A stretch of DNA of 7,600 nt from Candidatus Thorarchaeota archaeon SMTZ1-83 (GCA_001563325.1 LRSK01000043.1:1-7600), one strand, 5' to 3'. Shown: positions 1 through 5,971, counted from the first letter of the stretch. Numbers and translations are program-made. The notes: generated by a model not told the origin, from the letters alone.

Positions 1-1
1 A

Positions 2-835
2 TGTGGACTAGTTCTATCTGACCATCGAATTGATACAGGGGCCGAGTGGAGGGCCTTCAGTTCTGAAGAGGCTGATGCCCGTAGCAGGGTTGGTGCACCG
101 TTGAGGTATACTGTGCACGACAAAGGTCTCTCGACTGTAATTGATTGGAGAGATCGTGATACGTCGGGACGAAAGCTGAGTCCTACACGCCGGTCTGAGA
201 TATATCGCCTGAGGAAATGGCAGATTCGGTCCCGTGTCCATAGCTCAATGGACAGGAATCTGGCACAGGCAATGTCGGAGCTAGAGCGACTTGCATCTCA
301 ATTAGGCATTCCTAAGCCAATCCGCGAACTTGCTGCCCTGCTTTATAGGAAGTCCATCATCAAGAAACTAGTAAGAGGACGTTCAATCGAAGCGATGGTG
401 GCTGCAACGCTATATGCCGCCTGCAGGATACGAATGAAGCCAAGACCACTTGATGAGGTTGCTGACGCTTCAAGAGTCGATAAAAAGAAACTGGGACAGT
501 GCTATCGTCTGCTCTTGCGAAGTCTTGCCATCAAGATTCCACTTAGCAATCCAATCGACTACATCTCTCGGTTTGCTTCTCAGTTATCTCTTTCAAGTCC
601 AGTTCAGTTGAGGACTGTTGAGATTCTTCAGAGAAGCAGAGATATTGGGCTAACCATAGGACGTGACCCATTAGGTCTTGCTGCGGCTGCTATCTATGTA
701 GCGTCAATTATGCTTGATGAACGGAGAACGCAGAGAGAGATTGCAGAGGTTGCTCGAGTCACTGAGGTGACAGTTAGGAATCGCTACAAAGAGATCGTCC
801 GCAAGCTTGGAATCGATTCTATGGCTCTGGGATAG
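2..835 (+). CDS. tfb: Transcription initiation factor B (TFB, archaeal TFIIB), 5' partial
   Basis: TFB bridges TBP-TATA DNA and RNA polymerase and sets the start site. The frame is open from base 2, so the gene begins outside the window. A TTG at base 101 lies inside conserved sequence and is not the start. The 277 visible residues open with CGLVL, the end of the N-terminal zinc ribbon, so roughly 20-30 residues are missing. Next come EWRAF (15-19), the B-reader/linker RSRVGAP and HDKGLSTVIDW (about 28-49), then RLRKWQ. The first cyclin repeat holds RNLAQAM, YRK and RGRSIE (about 86-145). The second holds GRDPLGLAAAAIYVAS and a helix-turn-helix around RTQREIAEVARVTEVTVRNR (about 183-270), the part that contacts the BRE. 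No core element is visibly degenerate. It converges on the aIF1 gene, with 60 bases between the stop codons. Asgard and halophilic archaea often have several TFB copies; whether this is the only one cannot be seen. Confidence 0.96.
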   Translation, partial: CGLVLSDHRIDTGAEWRAFSSEEADARSRVGAPLRYTVHDKGLSTVIDWRDRDTSGRKLSPTRRSEIYRLRKWQIRSRVHSSMDRNLAQAMSELERLASQLGIPKPIRELAALLYRKSIIKKLVRGRSIEAMVAATLYAACRIRMKPRPLDEVADASRVDKKKLGQCYRLLLRSLAIKIPLSNPIDYISRFASQLSLSSPVQLRTVEILQRSRDIGLTIGRDPLGLAAAAIYVASIMLDERRTQREIAEVARVTEVTVRNRYKEIVRKLGIDSMALG

Positions 836-879
836 GTATCACTAGTGTCAGCTTTATGGTTCAAACCGAGTCGAGAATA

Positions 880-889
880 GACCCGGGTC
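880..889. repeat. 10-bp perfect palindrome GACCCGGGTC
   Basis: A perfect 10-base palindrome lies in the 60-base gap between the convergent tfb and aIF1 stop codons. As RNA it would form only three pairs around a tetraloop and has no T-tract after it, so it is a poor terminator. Its role, if any, is unknown. Confidence 0.3.
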
Positions 890-895
890 AGAATT

Positions 896-1237
896 CTATC
901 TCCGCCTTCCGCTCTGAAATGTCCAATCCACTTGAACCATCTCTTCGGGGAAGCCTAGCTTGGCCAGGACAGCAGTGATGGTACCACGATGGTCTCCCTG
1001 CAGTTCAACATGGCCATGTTTTGCAGCTCCACCGCAAGCAAGCTTGCCTTTGAGCTTGGTGGCAAGGTCTCCAAGATCGATGGTCTTGTCGAAACCTTCC
1101 ACGACGGTCGTAAGACGGCCCCATTTTCTTCGTTCAACAGTCACAGTAATGCGGGCTTCTTCTTGAGCTATGGTTTCACAGACACACAGGTCAATCGGCA
1201 ATCCGCAATTTGGGCATATTCCACCTTCATCGCTCAC
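896..1237 (-). CDS. Translation initiation factor aIF1 (SUI1/eIF1 family)
   Basis: aIF1 binds the small ribosomal subunit near the P site and monitors start-codon selection. From the GTG at 1237 the protein has 113 residues. It begins with a small zinc knuckle, CPNCGLPIDLCVC (Cys8, 11, 18, 20), typical of archaeal members. The SUI1 fold follows, with a basic RRKWGR loop (36-41), VVEGF, KLACGGAAKHG (65-75) and ELQGDHR (78-84), then LAKLGFP near the end. The frame is open further upstream to 1345, but the GTG is preferred. It leaves the zinc knuckle at the N-terminus as in relatives, an AGGAG lies 11 bases upstream (1249-1253), and a TATA-like box sits at 1289-1296, so the longer ATG versions would lie before or at the expected transcript start. 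The gene is monocistronic and divergent from the radical SAM gene. Confidence 0.93.
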   Translation of the reverse strand: MSDEGGICPNCGLPIDLCVCETIAQEEARITVTVERRKWGRLTTVVEGFDKTIDLGDLATKLKGKLACGGAAKHGHVELQGDHRGTITAVLAKLGFPEEMVQVDWTFQSGRRR

Positions 1238-1288
1238 GCAGCAAAATACTCCTGAAAGTTTAGTTTTACAAAGATGGCTATTTTCACA

Positions 1289-1296
1289 CATATAAG
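1289..1296 (-). promoter_or_regulatory. TATA-like box of the aIF1 gene
   Basis: On the minus strand this reads CTTATATG, preceded by the purine-rich AGAGAA, which could act as a BRE. The usual 25-27 base distance puts the transcript start near 1266, giving a leader of about 28 bases that contains the AGGAG and the GTG at 1237. The plus-strand reading, CATATAAG, could also serve the divergent radical SAM gene, but the leader would then be about 60 bases. Confidence 0.45.
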
Positions 1297-1378
1297 TTCT
1301 CTGAAGGTGAACGTCAAGCAGAGCGCGAACTACTGGAATAGGCAAAAGTAAAGAACTATCGACACACCAGCTTCTGAT

Positions 1379-2968
1379 ATGCAGAGCGGAGTCTTGATTG
1401 TTGATGCCCTGAGTGCTGGGACTGGACGCCGCACTAGCTCAAGAGACTCCATTGGGTGTGGTCCTCGCTCAGTTGCAGGCGTGTTGGAGCTTAACGAAAT
1501 CCGGTGTCGTATTGCTAGAGCAGAGAGTGTTCTTTCGAATCCTGGAGTGATGAAGAACTTCCAACACATTGCCATAAGCGCAATGACTATGGATTTGCCC
1601 GTAGTGAGAAAGATAGCTGGAAAATGGAGAAGAAGTAATCCTAGAGGGAAAATGCTGCTCGGAGGACCAGTGACATCTGATCCTATCTCGGTTCTAAAGG
1701 CTCTGAAGCCCGATGTACTGGTCTTGGGTGAAGGTGAAGCTACCTTGGACGAACTCCTCAGTGCTGGATTCCTTGATGAGCAAATCGATTACTCAACGAT
1801 TCGAGGGGTTGCCTACCTCGATGCGGAATCCCCGAAATTCACACCCTCAAGGAAATTCCTTGCCCCAGATGAAATCTCATCGGTATACGTTCCCTCATCA
1901 ACACGAATTGTCGACTATATTTCATATCAGGCCGCTCGTGTCTATGTTGAGGCTGTTAGAGGATGTTCCAACTTTAGACGTACAAAGATTACACTTCCTG
2001 GTGGACAGGAATGCACAGAATGTAGCAACTGTGATTCGCCTGACTTGGAAGTAAGGATGGATTGTCCAGAAGCCATTCCTCCTGGTTGTGGGTTTTGTAG
2101 CGTGCCCAGTACTTGGGGGCCGCCAAGAAGTCGGTCAGAAGAAGCAATCGCAAATGAGGTTATTGAGCTAATCAAGCTTGGCGTGCATAGAATTGTCCTG
2201 GAGGCTCCTGATTTTCTGGACTACCATCGAGGTCGCGACCCCGTCACTGACCCATGCAACCCGCCAGCCAACATCAATGCAATACATCGACTGCTACTAC
2301 GTCTAACATCACAGCCAGAAGTCGCCGCAGGAAATGCCCATCTCTCCATAGAGAATATGAAGGCCTGCCTGTTTAGCGAGGAGGTTGCAGCTGTTCTTTC
2401 AAATTCGATGCAAGGGATTTCTCCCAATATTGGTCTTGAAACCGGTTCTGATGAGCATCTGAAGAGTATTGGGAAGTGTGGAAGCTCTGATGATGTACTG
2501 CGAGCAGTGAGAATCGCTAAGGCTCACGGTATGGCTCCATTTGTCTATCTAATCTACGGTCTGCCCGGTGAGACTCCTGAAACTGTAAAAGAGTCTATAC
2601 ACGTGATGAGAGAAGTTGCTCAGGCCGGTGCCGAAAGAATTATTTTGTATGGATTTAGAGCGTTACCCGGCTCTGCATTTGCAGGTTTTCCTGAACCACA
2701 TCCAAAAGATGCCCTAACTGCTCCACTTCGAAAAGAGGCAGCTCGAATCAACCGAAAACGAAAAAACAAGCTCGTGGGTGCGATTGTGCGGGGAGTTGTG
2801 GCCGAACCCTCATTGACACATCATGGGTACTCTATGGTCTATCCCTTAATCGAAGGGCCTCTTATGACAGTAAGAGGTGGGTATTCTGTTGGAACTGTTC
2901 TCCTTGTTAAAATCATCAAGGTCTTGAGCAGCGGCTTGGTAGAAGGCCAAGTGGCGGAAGACCTCTAG
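1379..2968 (+). CDS. Radical SAM protein with N-terminal B12-binding-like and C-terminal TRAM-like regions
   Basis: A 529-residue radical SAM enzyme; the substrate is unknown. Residues 1-170 look like a Rossmann-type B12-binding-like region (VLIVDALSAGTGRR, LLGGPVTSDP, VLGEGEATLDELL). No DxHxxG cobalamin-ligand motif is visible, so B12 binding is doubtful. The core starts at VRGCSN (Cys196) and continues to GCGFCSVPSTWG (Cys237, Cys240). Between them lies a cysteine-rich segment with Cys212, 215, 218 and 229. Later motifs LETGSDEHL and YLIYGLPGETPETV are typical of the SAM barrel. Residues about 460-529 look like a TRAM RNA-binding beta-barrel (VGAIVRGVVAE, GYSVGTVLLVKI), as in tRNA thiomethylases. 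The start is the first ATG after an in-frame stop at 1349; no clear Shine-Dalgarno site precedes it. rpo12 follows about 107 bases downstream. The order B12-like, SAM, TRAM suggests RNA or protein modification, but that is inference. Confidence 0.88.
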   Translation: MQSGVLIVDALSAGTGRRTSSRDSIGCGPRSVAGVLELNEIRCRIARAESVLSNPGVMKNFQHIAISAMTMDLPVVRKIAGKWRRSNPRGKMLLGGPVTSDPISVLKALKPDVLVLGEGEATLDELLSAGFLDEQIDYSTIRGVAYLDAESPKFTPSRKFLAPDEISSVYVPSSTRIVDYISYQAARVYVEAVRGCSNFRRTKITLPGGQECTECSNCDSPDLEVRMDCPEAIPPGCGFCSVPSTWGPPRSRSEEAIANEVIELIKLGVHRIVLEAPDFLDYHRGRDPVTDPCNPPANINAIHRLLLRLTSQPEVAAGNAHLSIENMKACLFSEEVAAVLSNSMQGISPNIGLETGSDEHLKSIGKCGSSDDVLRAVRIAKAHGMAPFVYLIYGLPGETPETVKESIHVMREVAQAGAERIILYGFRALPGSAFAGFPEPHPKDALTAPLRKEAARINRKRKNKLVGAIVRGVVAEPSLTHHGYSMVYPLIEGPLMTVRGGYSVGTVLLVKIIKVLSSGLVEGQVAEDL

Positions 2969-3001
2969 AATTCATCGTTTCTATGCCAGTCATAAGAAAA
3001 G

Positions 3002-3009
3002 CTTCATAT
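3002..3009 (+). promoter_or_regulatory. Possible TATA box for rpo12
   Basis: CTTCATAT follows a purine-rich AGAAAAG. A start about 25 bases on (near 3032) would give rpo12 its own transcript with a leader of about 45 bases. The box departs from consensus, so co-transcription from the radical SAM gene is just as possible. Confidence 0.25.
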
Positions 3010-3075
3010 GCAGAGAACGCCGGCTTGATGCTGCAAGGACCGACTATTCTGTCAGGTTCTTTGAGGCGATGTCTA

Positions 3076-3219
3076 ATGGTCTACATCTGTCATAGCTGTC
3101 ACAAAGAGGTCACGCCAGAAGGTCTTAAGACTCTTCCAGGGGTGAAGTGTCCTTACTGTGGAGGCCGAATCCTCTACAAGATACGTCCACCCGTCGTAAA
3201 GAGAGTAAAGGGTGTCTAA
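3076..3219 (+). CDS. rpo12: DNA-directed RNA polymerase subunit Rpo12 (RpoP)
   Basis: Rpo12 is the archaeal counterpart of eukaryotic Rpb12, a small zinc-ribbon subunit that helps hold together the Rpo3/Rpo10/Rpo11 assembly platform. The 47-residue product has CHSC (Cys5, Cys8) and CPYC (Cys25, Cys28) as the zinc ligands, then GGRILYKIRPPVVKRVKGV, where the GGRIL-K-RPP tail is characteristic of the family. The ATG at 3076 is chosen because the product then starts one residue before the conserved YICHSC core and matches the usual length of 45-50. A GAGG at 3063-3066 lies 9 bases upstream. The frame stays open back to an ATG at 2983, which would add 31 residues without family resemblance. It lies downstream of the radical SAM gene and converges on the get3 transcription unit. 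Confidence 0.93.
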   Translation: MVYICHSCHKEVTPEGLKTLPGVKCPYCGGRILYKIRPPVVKRVKGV

Positions 3220-3227
3220 TTCTTTCT

Positions 3228-3248
3228 ACCCTGAATTGCATTCAGGGC
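3228..3248. terminator. Hairpin between convergent rpo12 and get3 units
   Basis: CCCTGAAT and ATTCAGGG (3229-3236 and 3240-3247) form a perfect 8-bp stem around the 3-base loop TGC. On the plus strand a pyrimidine-rich TTCTTTCT immediately follows the rpo12 stop and precedes the stem. Neither side has a long T-tract after the stem, so classic intrinsic termination is uncertain. The stem overlaps the stop codon of the minus-strand microprotein (3242-3244). It may end transcripts from both directions or protect their 3' ends. Confidence 0.45.
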
Positions 3249-3340
3249 TTATACAATAGATAGATTGCCGCAAGTGCCGATGCCAGGAATAGGAATATGA
3301 AGATTGCAGCTCCAATCTTGATTCTTAGTGAACGTCTCAT
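3242..3340 (-). CDS. 32-residue single-span membrane microprotein, translationally coupled to get3
   Basis: This frame is short and matches no family I recognise. Its ATG (3340-3338) shares one base with the get3 TAA stop (TAATG), a typical arrangement for coupled translation. A GGAG at 3354-3351, inside the last get3 codons, lies 10 bases upstream. The 32-residue product has a basic start (MRRSLRIK, four positive charges), then an uninterrupted hydrophobic stretch from about residue 9 to 30 (IGAAIFIFLFLASAL, then AAIYLLY), and ends with KP. The positive-inside rule puts the N-terminus in the cytoplasm and leaves a two-residue tail outside. This is the layout of a minimal tail-anchored protein, the class of client Get3 handles. 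The stop lies in the convergent hairpin. Chance cannot be excluded for so short a frame, but start overlap, ribosome site, charge pattern and clean membrane span all agree. Confidence 0.6.
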   Translation of the reverse strand: MRRSLRIKIGAAIFIFLFLASALAAIYLLYKP

Positions 3341-4299
3341 TATTGCTCTTCTCCAATCAGAATCTTCCCTAGCTCAGTGAGTCCATCTATGCCTCGAATC
3401 TCCTTGTCGAAGAGAGGCACCTCTGTAATGTCGAGGTCTTTGTAGAGGTCTCTTATATCCACCATATTAGACTGTTGCATTTCTCTTCTAGTGCTGCAGA
3501 AAACACAGTCAGGATTAGGAGGCACGAGTTGATTGACAATAATGTTGGATGCAGGTATGTTCCAGGTATGAAGACTGCCAAGTAGTCTTTGGGTTTCGAA
3601 CACAGCCATAGCCTCTGGTATCATCACGACTGTAAACTGAGTCATCTCAGGATCAGATAGCTGCATCCTAGCCGCTAGGATTTTGTCTTTTGTGCGCTGC
3701 AACATCTCCCATGAAGATTCATCCTGAGTTCCGCCGCCAAACATGGACCTCAGGCCTGACATCATCGAACTCAATCGCTGTCTGAGTGTGAGCATCTTCC
3801 CGAGCCAGCTATCAAGAAGGTCCGGCAGTTCCAACAGCTTCAAGGTGTGCCCCGTGGGTGCAGTGTCAAAGATTACTCTGTCATATGATGTGTCTTCGAG
3901 GAATTCCAACATCTTCCCAAAAGCCATAGCCTCATCTGAACCAGGAGGTGACATGGCACTTAGGTCTCCAACGAGTTGTGATGCCATCTCCAACTCAGGG
4001 CCCGCGCCGCCGTCCCCAATTGACGTCTGAAACTCCTGCATGCCCTTTTCGGTGTCAATCTCCATACCCCAGAGGTTTTTGACTCCCTTAATCTCGATGA
4101 TTTCTCCGCCTGAGAGATTCTGATCGAAGCTGTCACTTAGACTGTGGGCTGGGTCTGTTGACATAACCAGAGTTCTAAAGCCATGTCTTGCTGAAAGAAC
4201 CGCCATTGCTCCAGCGCAGCTTGTCTTGCCAACGCCACCCTTTCCCCCTGAGAGGATGAATTTGATGCTATCATTGTAGACGATGTCCCTGATTGTCAT
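3340..4299 (-). CDS. get3: Get3/ArsA-family ATPase (tail-anchored protein targeting factor)
   Basis: This 319-residue P-loop ATPase belongs to the Get3/TRC40/ArsA family. Get3 dimers shuttle tail-anchored proteins to the membrane; ArsA is the arsenite-pump ATPase. The deviant Walker A is GGKGGVGKT (18-26; signature Lys20 and Lys25). Switch I is STDPAHSLSD (47-56) and switch II FDTAPTGHTLKLL (144-156). CVFC (Cys265, Cys268) is the zinc-binding CxxC at the Get3 dimer interface. Methionine-rich stretches, including MASQLVGDLSAM (105-116) and SWLGKML through LRSMFGGG (164-190), resemble the client-binding helices. It is a single ATPase domain, unlike the tandem bacterial ArsA, and no arsenite pump or regulator is nearby; both facts favour Get3. 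Start: ATG with GAGGT at 4310-4306, six bases upstream. A short frame ends in the start codon (ATGA), and a coupled microprotein gene follows. Confidence 0.92.
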   Translation of the reverse strand: MTIRDIVYNDSIKFILSGGKGGVGKTSCAGAMAVLSARHGFRTLVMSTDPAHSLSDSFDQNLSGGEIIEIKGVKNLWGMEIDTEKGMQEFQTSIGDGGAGPELEMASQLVGDLSAMSPPGSDEAMAFGKMLEFLEDTSYDRVIFDTAPTGHTLKLLELPDLLDSWLGKMLTLRQRLSSMMSGLRSMFGGGTQDESSWEMLQRTKDKILAARMQLSDPEMTQFTVVMIPEAMAVFETQRLLGSLHTWNIPASNIIVNQLVPPNPDCVFCSTRREMQQSNMVDIRDLYKDLDITEVPLFDKEIRGIDGLTELGKILIGEEQ

Positions 4300-4370
4300 T
4301 CCGCTACCTCGGACGGCTCTGGCTCCTGTGACTCTATTAATGCTTCCATGCGTCCCAGAACATCAGGCAT
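4296..4370 (-). other. Possible leader mini-ORF overlapping the get3 start
   Basis: A short frame reads MPDVLGRMEALIESQEPEP then SEVAE and stops at a TGA that overlaps the get3 ATG (ATGA). It can start at 4370 (24 residues) or at an internal ATG at 4349 (17 residues); the latter falls where the transcript start is expected from the TATA box at 4371-4380, so it could be leaderless. The product is acidic and not recognised. The overlap may be chance, because get3 has its own GAGGT within this frame. Confidence 0.25.
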
Positions 4371-4380
4371 AAGTATAAGC
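4371..4380 (-). promoter_or_regulatory. TATA-like box of the get3 unit
   Basis: The minus strand reads GCTTATACTT, close to the archaeal TATA consensus. It predicts a transcript start near 4349, giving get3 a leader of about 50 bases. It is the best match in the gap between the divergent get3 and AlkP-like genes. Confidence 0.4.
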
Positions 4381-4410
4381 GCCCTGCGTGCACTCAAGTA
4401 AAACAATGGG

Positions 4411-4418
4411 TCTTATTA
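4411..4418 (+). promoter_or_regulatory. Possible TATA box of the AlkP-like gene
   Basis: TCTTATTA lies about 43 bases before the ATG at 4458. It would start transcription near 4441 and leave a leader of about 17 bases carrying GAGG (4446-4449), eight bases before the ATG. CAAATATG near 4428-4435 is an alternative, but it would give an almost leaderless transcript. Confidence 0.3.
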
Positions 4419-4457
4419 CACAGAACTCAAATATGGCGTAATAGAGAGGATATATCA

Positions 4458-5174
4458 ATGTCATTCCCTCAAGTAAGAACATCGGTACTAGAATTTCCTT
4501 CCACGCTCATCAAATTGATGGGCATCGAAATTCCAACGGGAATGCCCTCGCCCAACGCTGAGTTGCTTGAGAAGTTTAATCCCACTGCAATTGTCATTAT
4601 TATCATCGACAACTTTGGATTGTTTGAAGCAGTGGTCTATAAACCCGAGGCGATGATTAAGAACTTGGAGGCACTAGCACTAATAGAAACAGCTGACCCC
4701 TACGCGATTCCTCTGATGAAATCTTTACTTCGCCCCACTGCTGGATTTCATCTGATGCAGCTTGCTCGCAACCACGGAAAGTCTGTCAAGCTAATATGCA
4801 GAGAGGATGACACAGAAGCTCTTGGATTTGATCCTGGGATCACTGTGCACAAGCGTGACGATATGGCCACGTATGTTGAGTCTACTAAACACATTTTCAA
4901 GACAGAACTCCTCTATCTACACTTCCTTGATTTCGAAAGCCTCTATGCTCAATACGGGCACCGAACTCCGCCCAAGACGCTCCTTGAAAAGATAGTGCGA
5001 AGGACTGACAACTGGGTGAAGGTTCTGCTCAAACAGGCAAGGGTTGGGACCCTCTTCATTGTGATTGGAAACCATGGCAGACATCCAGTGCCTCTGGACT
5101 ACCAAGGCAAGCTGGCAGAATGGCGGAAGGCTAACGCACCGATTGCCATAATGTTTCAGAAAAGATCCGACTAG
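4458..5174 (+). CDS. AlkP-superfamily-like protein with eroded metal site
   Basis: The 238-residue product resembles a compact alkaline-phosphatase-fold protein (the group of phosphodiesterases, phosphopentomutases and sulfatases). A hydrophobic strand AIVIIIIDNFG (44-54) places Asp51 where the first metal-ligand Asp sits. LHFLDFESLYAQYGHRTPP (154-172) corresponds to the usual D-x3-H-x2-G segment, but the His four residues after Asp158 is absent, although His168 lies nearby. IVIGNHGRH (201-209) corresponds to the usual D-H-G motif, with Asn205 in place of Asp. No convincing Thr/Ser nucleophile near a proline-rich turn is visible in residues 55-95. No signal peptide or membrane span is seen, so it is probably cytoplasmic. 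It could be a binding protein or an inactive relative; a working enzyme with another metal geometry is possible. The start has GAGG eight bases upstream. Its stop codon directly abuts the convergent uppP stop. Confidence 0.7.
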   Translation: MSFPQVRTSVLEFPSTLIKLMGIEIPTGMPSPNAELLEKFNPTAIVIIIIDNFGLFEAVVYKPEAMIKNLEALALIETADPYAIPLMKSLLRPTAGFHLMQLARNHGKSVKLICREDDTEALGFDPGITVHKRDDMATYVESTKHIFKTELLYLHFLDFESLYAQYGHRTPPKTLLEKIVRRTDNWVKVLLKQARVGTLFIVIGNHGRHPVPLDYQGKLAEWRKANAPIAIMFQKRSD

Positions 5175-5966
5175 TTAGAGCAGAGCTGGCACTCCAAAGG
5201 AAATAGCAGCAAGAGATAGGATGAGGCAAAGCTTCCAAAAACTAACACGTCGAGCCAATCTTAGTAATGTTTCCATTGATAGAAGACCTGTAATAAAGAC
5301 AATAATCTCCATCAAAAGAAAGTCCACCAGGGCAATTGATGGCGGAATCGTGTTTCCTGTAAGAACCTCCACAATGAGAATGCCGATGACAGCTGGTACA
5401 CTCATCAAAAAGCTGAACCTGAAAGCGGTCTCTCTGTCAACTCTTAGCATTAGAAGCGCAGATATGGTCACTCCAGACCTACTGAGACCCGGAAGCACAG
5501 CAACGCCTTGAACTAGACCTGCCGTAGTTGCCTCAAGCATGTCCGGGTCATCAGTCTGTCCTGAAGAATCTGTGGTTTCTCGTGAAGGCAAGTAAAGGGC
5601 AATGGCAGTTACTAGCAGAAGGGCACCCACAATAATGTTCAGGATTTCTCCATGAATAACTAAGAAACTCTCCTTAAGGAATAGATATAGTGGAATTGCA
5701 GTCACAGCAGTGCTGACAGTGGCTATTAGTAGCAATCTGAAGAGTGTTCGGTCCTTAAGAGTCAGGACCTCAAGGATGACTCTTGGATAACGTGCTATGA
5801 CTGCAAGTGCCGTGCCTAGATGCAACCAAGCAACTAAGCTGACTATTTCGCTTTGCGGAACAGAGCCTATATTATAAGCAAATAGTACAACTTGCCCCTC
5901 ACTGCTGATTGGTAGCCATTCAACCAATCCCTGAATCAAAGCCACAATTATCTGCCATGGTTCCAT
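5175..5966 (-). CDS. uppP: UppP/BacA-family polyprenyl-diphosphatase
   Basis: This integral membrane enzyme removes a phosphate from a polyprenyl (undecaprenyl or dolichyl-type) diphosphate, recycling the lipid carrier for glycan assembly. The 263-residue protein has about seven or eight hydrophobic spans and a hydrophilic loop at about 127-145. The first family motif is IQGLVEWLPISSEGQVVL (11-28); the second is LPGLSRSGVTI (158-168), with Ser162 and Arg163 matching the catalytic Ser-Arg of E. coli BacA. Compared with E. coli, the first motif has Gln12 for Glu17, keeps Glu16 for Glu21, has Glu23 for Thr28 and Gln25 for His30. I take this to be an archaeal variant rather than a broken gene, as the frame is intact and of normal length. 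The ATG at 5966 lacks a clear Shine-Dalgarno site. A palindrome and an AT-rich box lie just upstream. Confidence 0.93.
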   Translation of the reverse strand: MEPWQIIVALIQGLVEWLPISSEGQVVLFAYNIGSVPQSEIVSLVAWLHLGTALAVIARYPRVILEVLTLKDRTLFRLLLIATVSTAVTAIPLYLFLKESFLVIHGEILNIIVGALLLVTAIALYLPSRETTDSSGQTDDPDMLEATTAGLVQGVAVLPGLSRSGVTISALLMLRVDRETAFRFSFLMSVPAVIGILIVEVLTGNTIPPSIALVDFLLMEIIVFITGLLSMETLLRLARRVSFWKLCLILSLAAISFGVPALL

Positions 5967-5971
5967 AAGAT

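Noticed and set aside
101..103. TTG at 101 as the TFB start
   Set aside because: The frame upstream encodes the zinc-ribbon end and the EWRAF and RSRVGAP motifs of TFB, so the gene starts before the window.
851..880. GGTTCAAAC resembling a tRNA T-loop in the gap after tfb
   Set aside because: The bases on each side do not pair into a T-stem, and no acceptor, D or anticodon arms can be built around it.
1238..1345. Longer aIF1 with 36 extra N-terminal residues
   Set aside because: The predicted TATA box and transcript start lie inside this extension, and relatives begin close to the zinc knuckle.
3340..4299. Arsenite-pump ATPase ArsA
   Set aside because: There is one ATPase domain, no arsenite permease or ArsR nearby, and the CxxC and methionine-rich helices fit Get3 better, although family naming overlaps.
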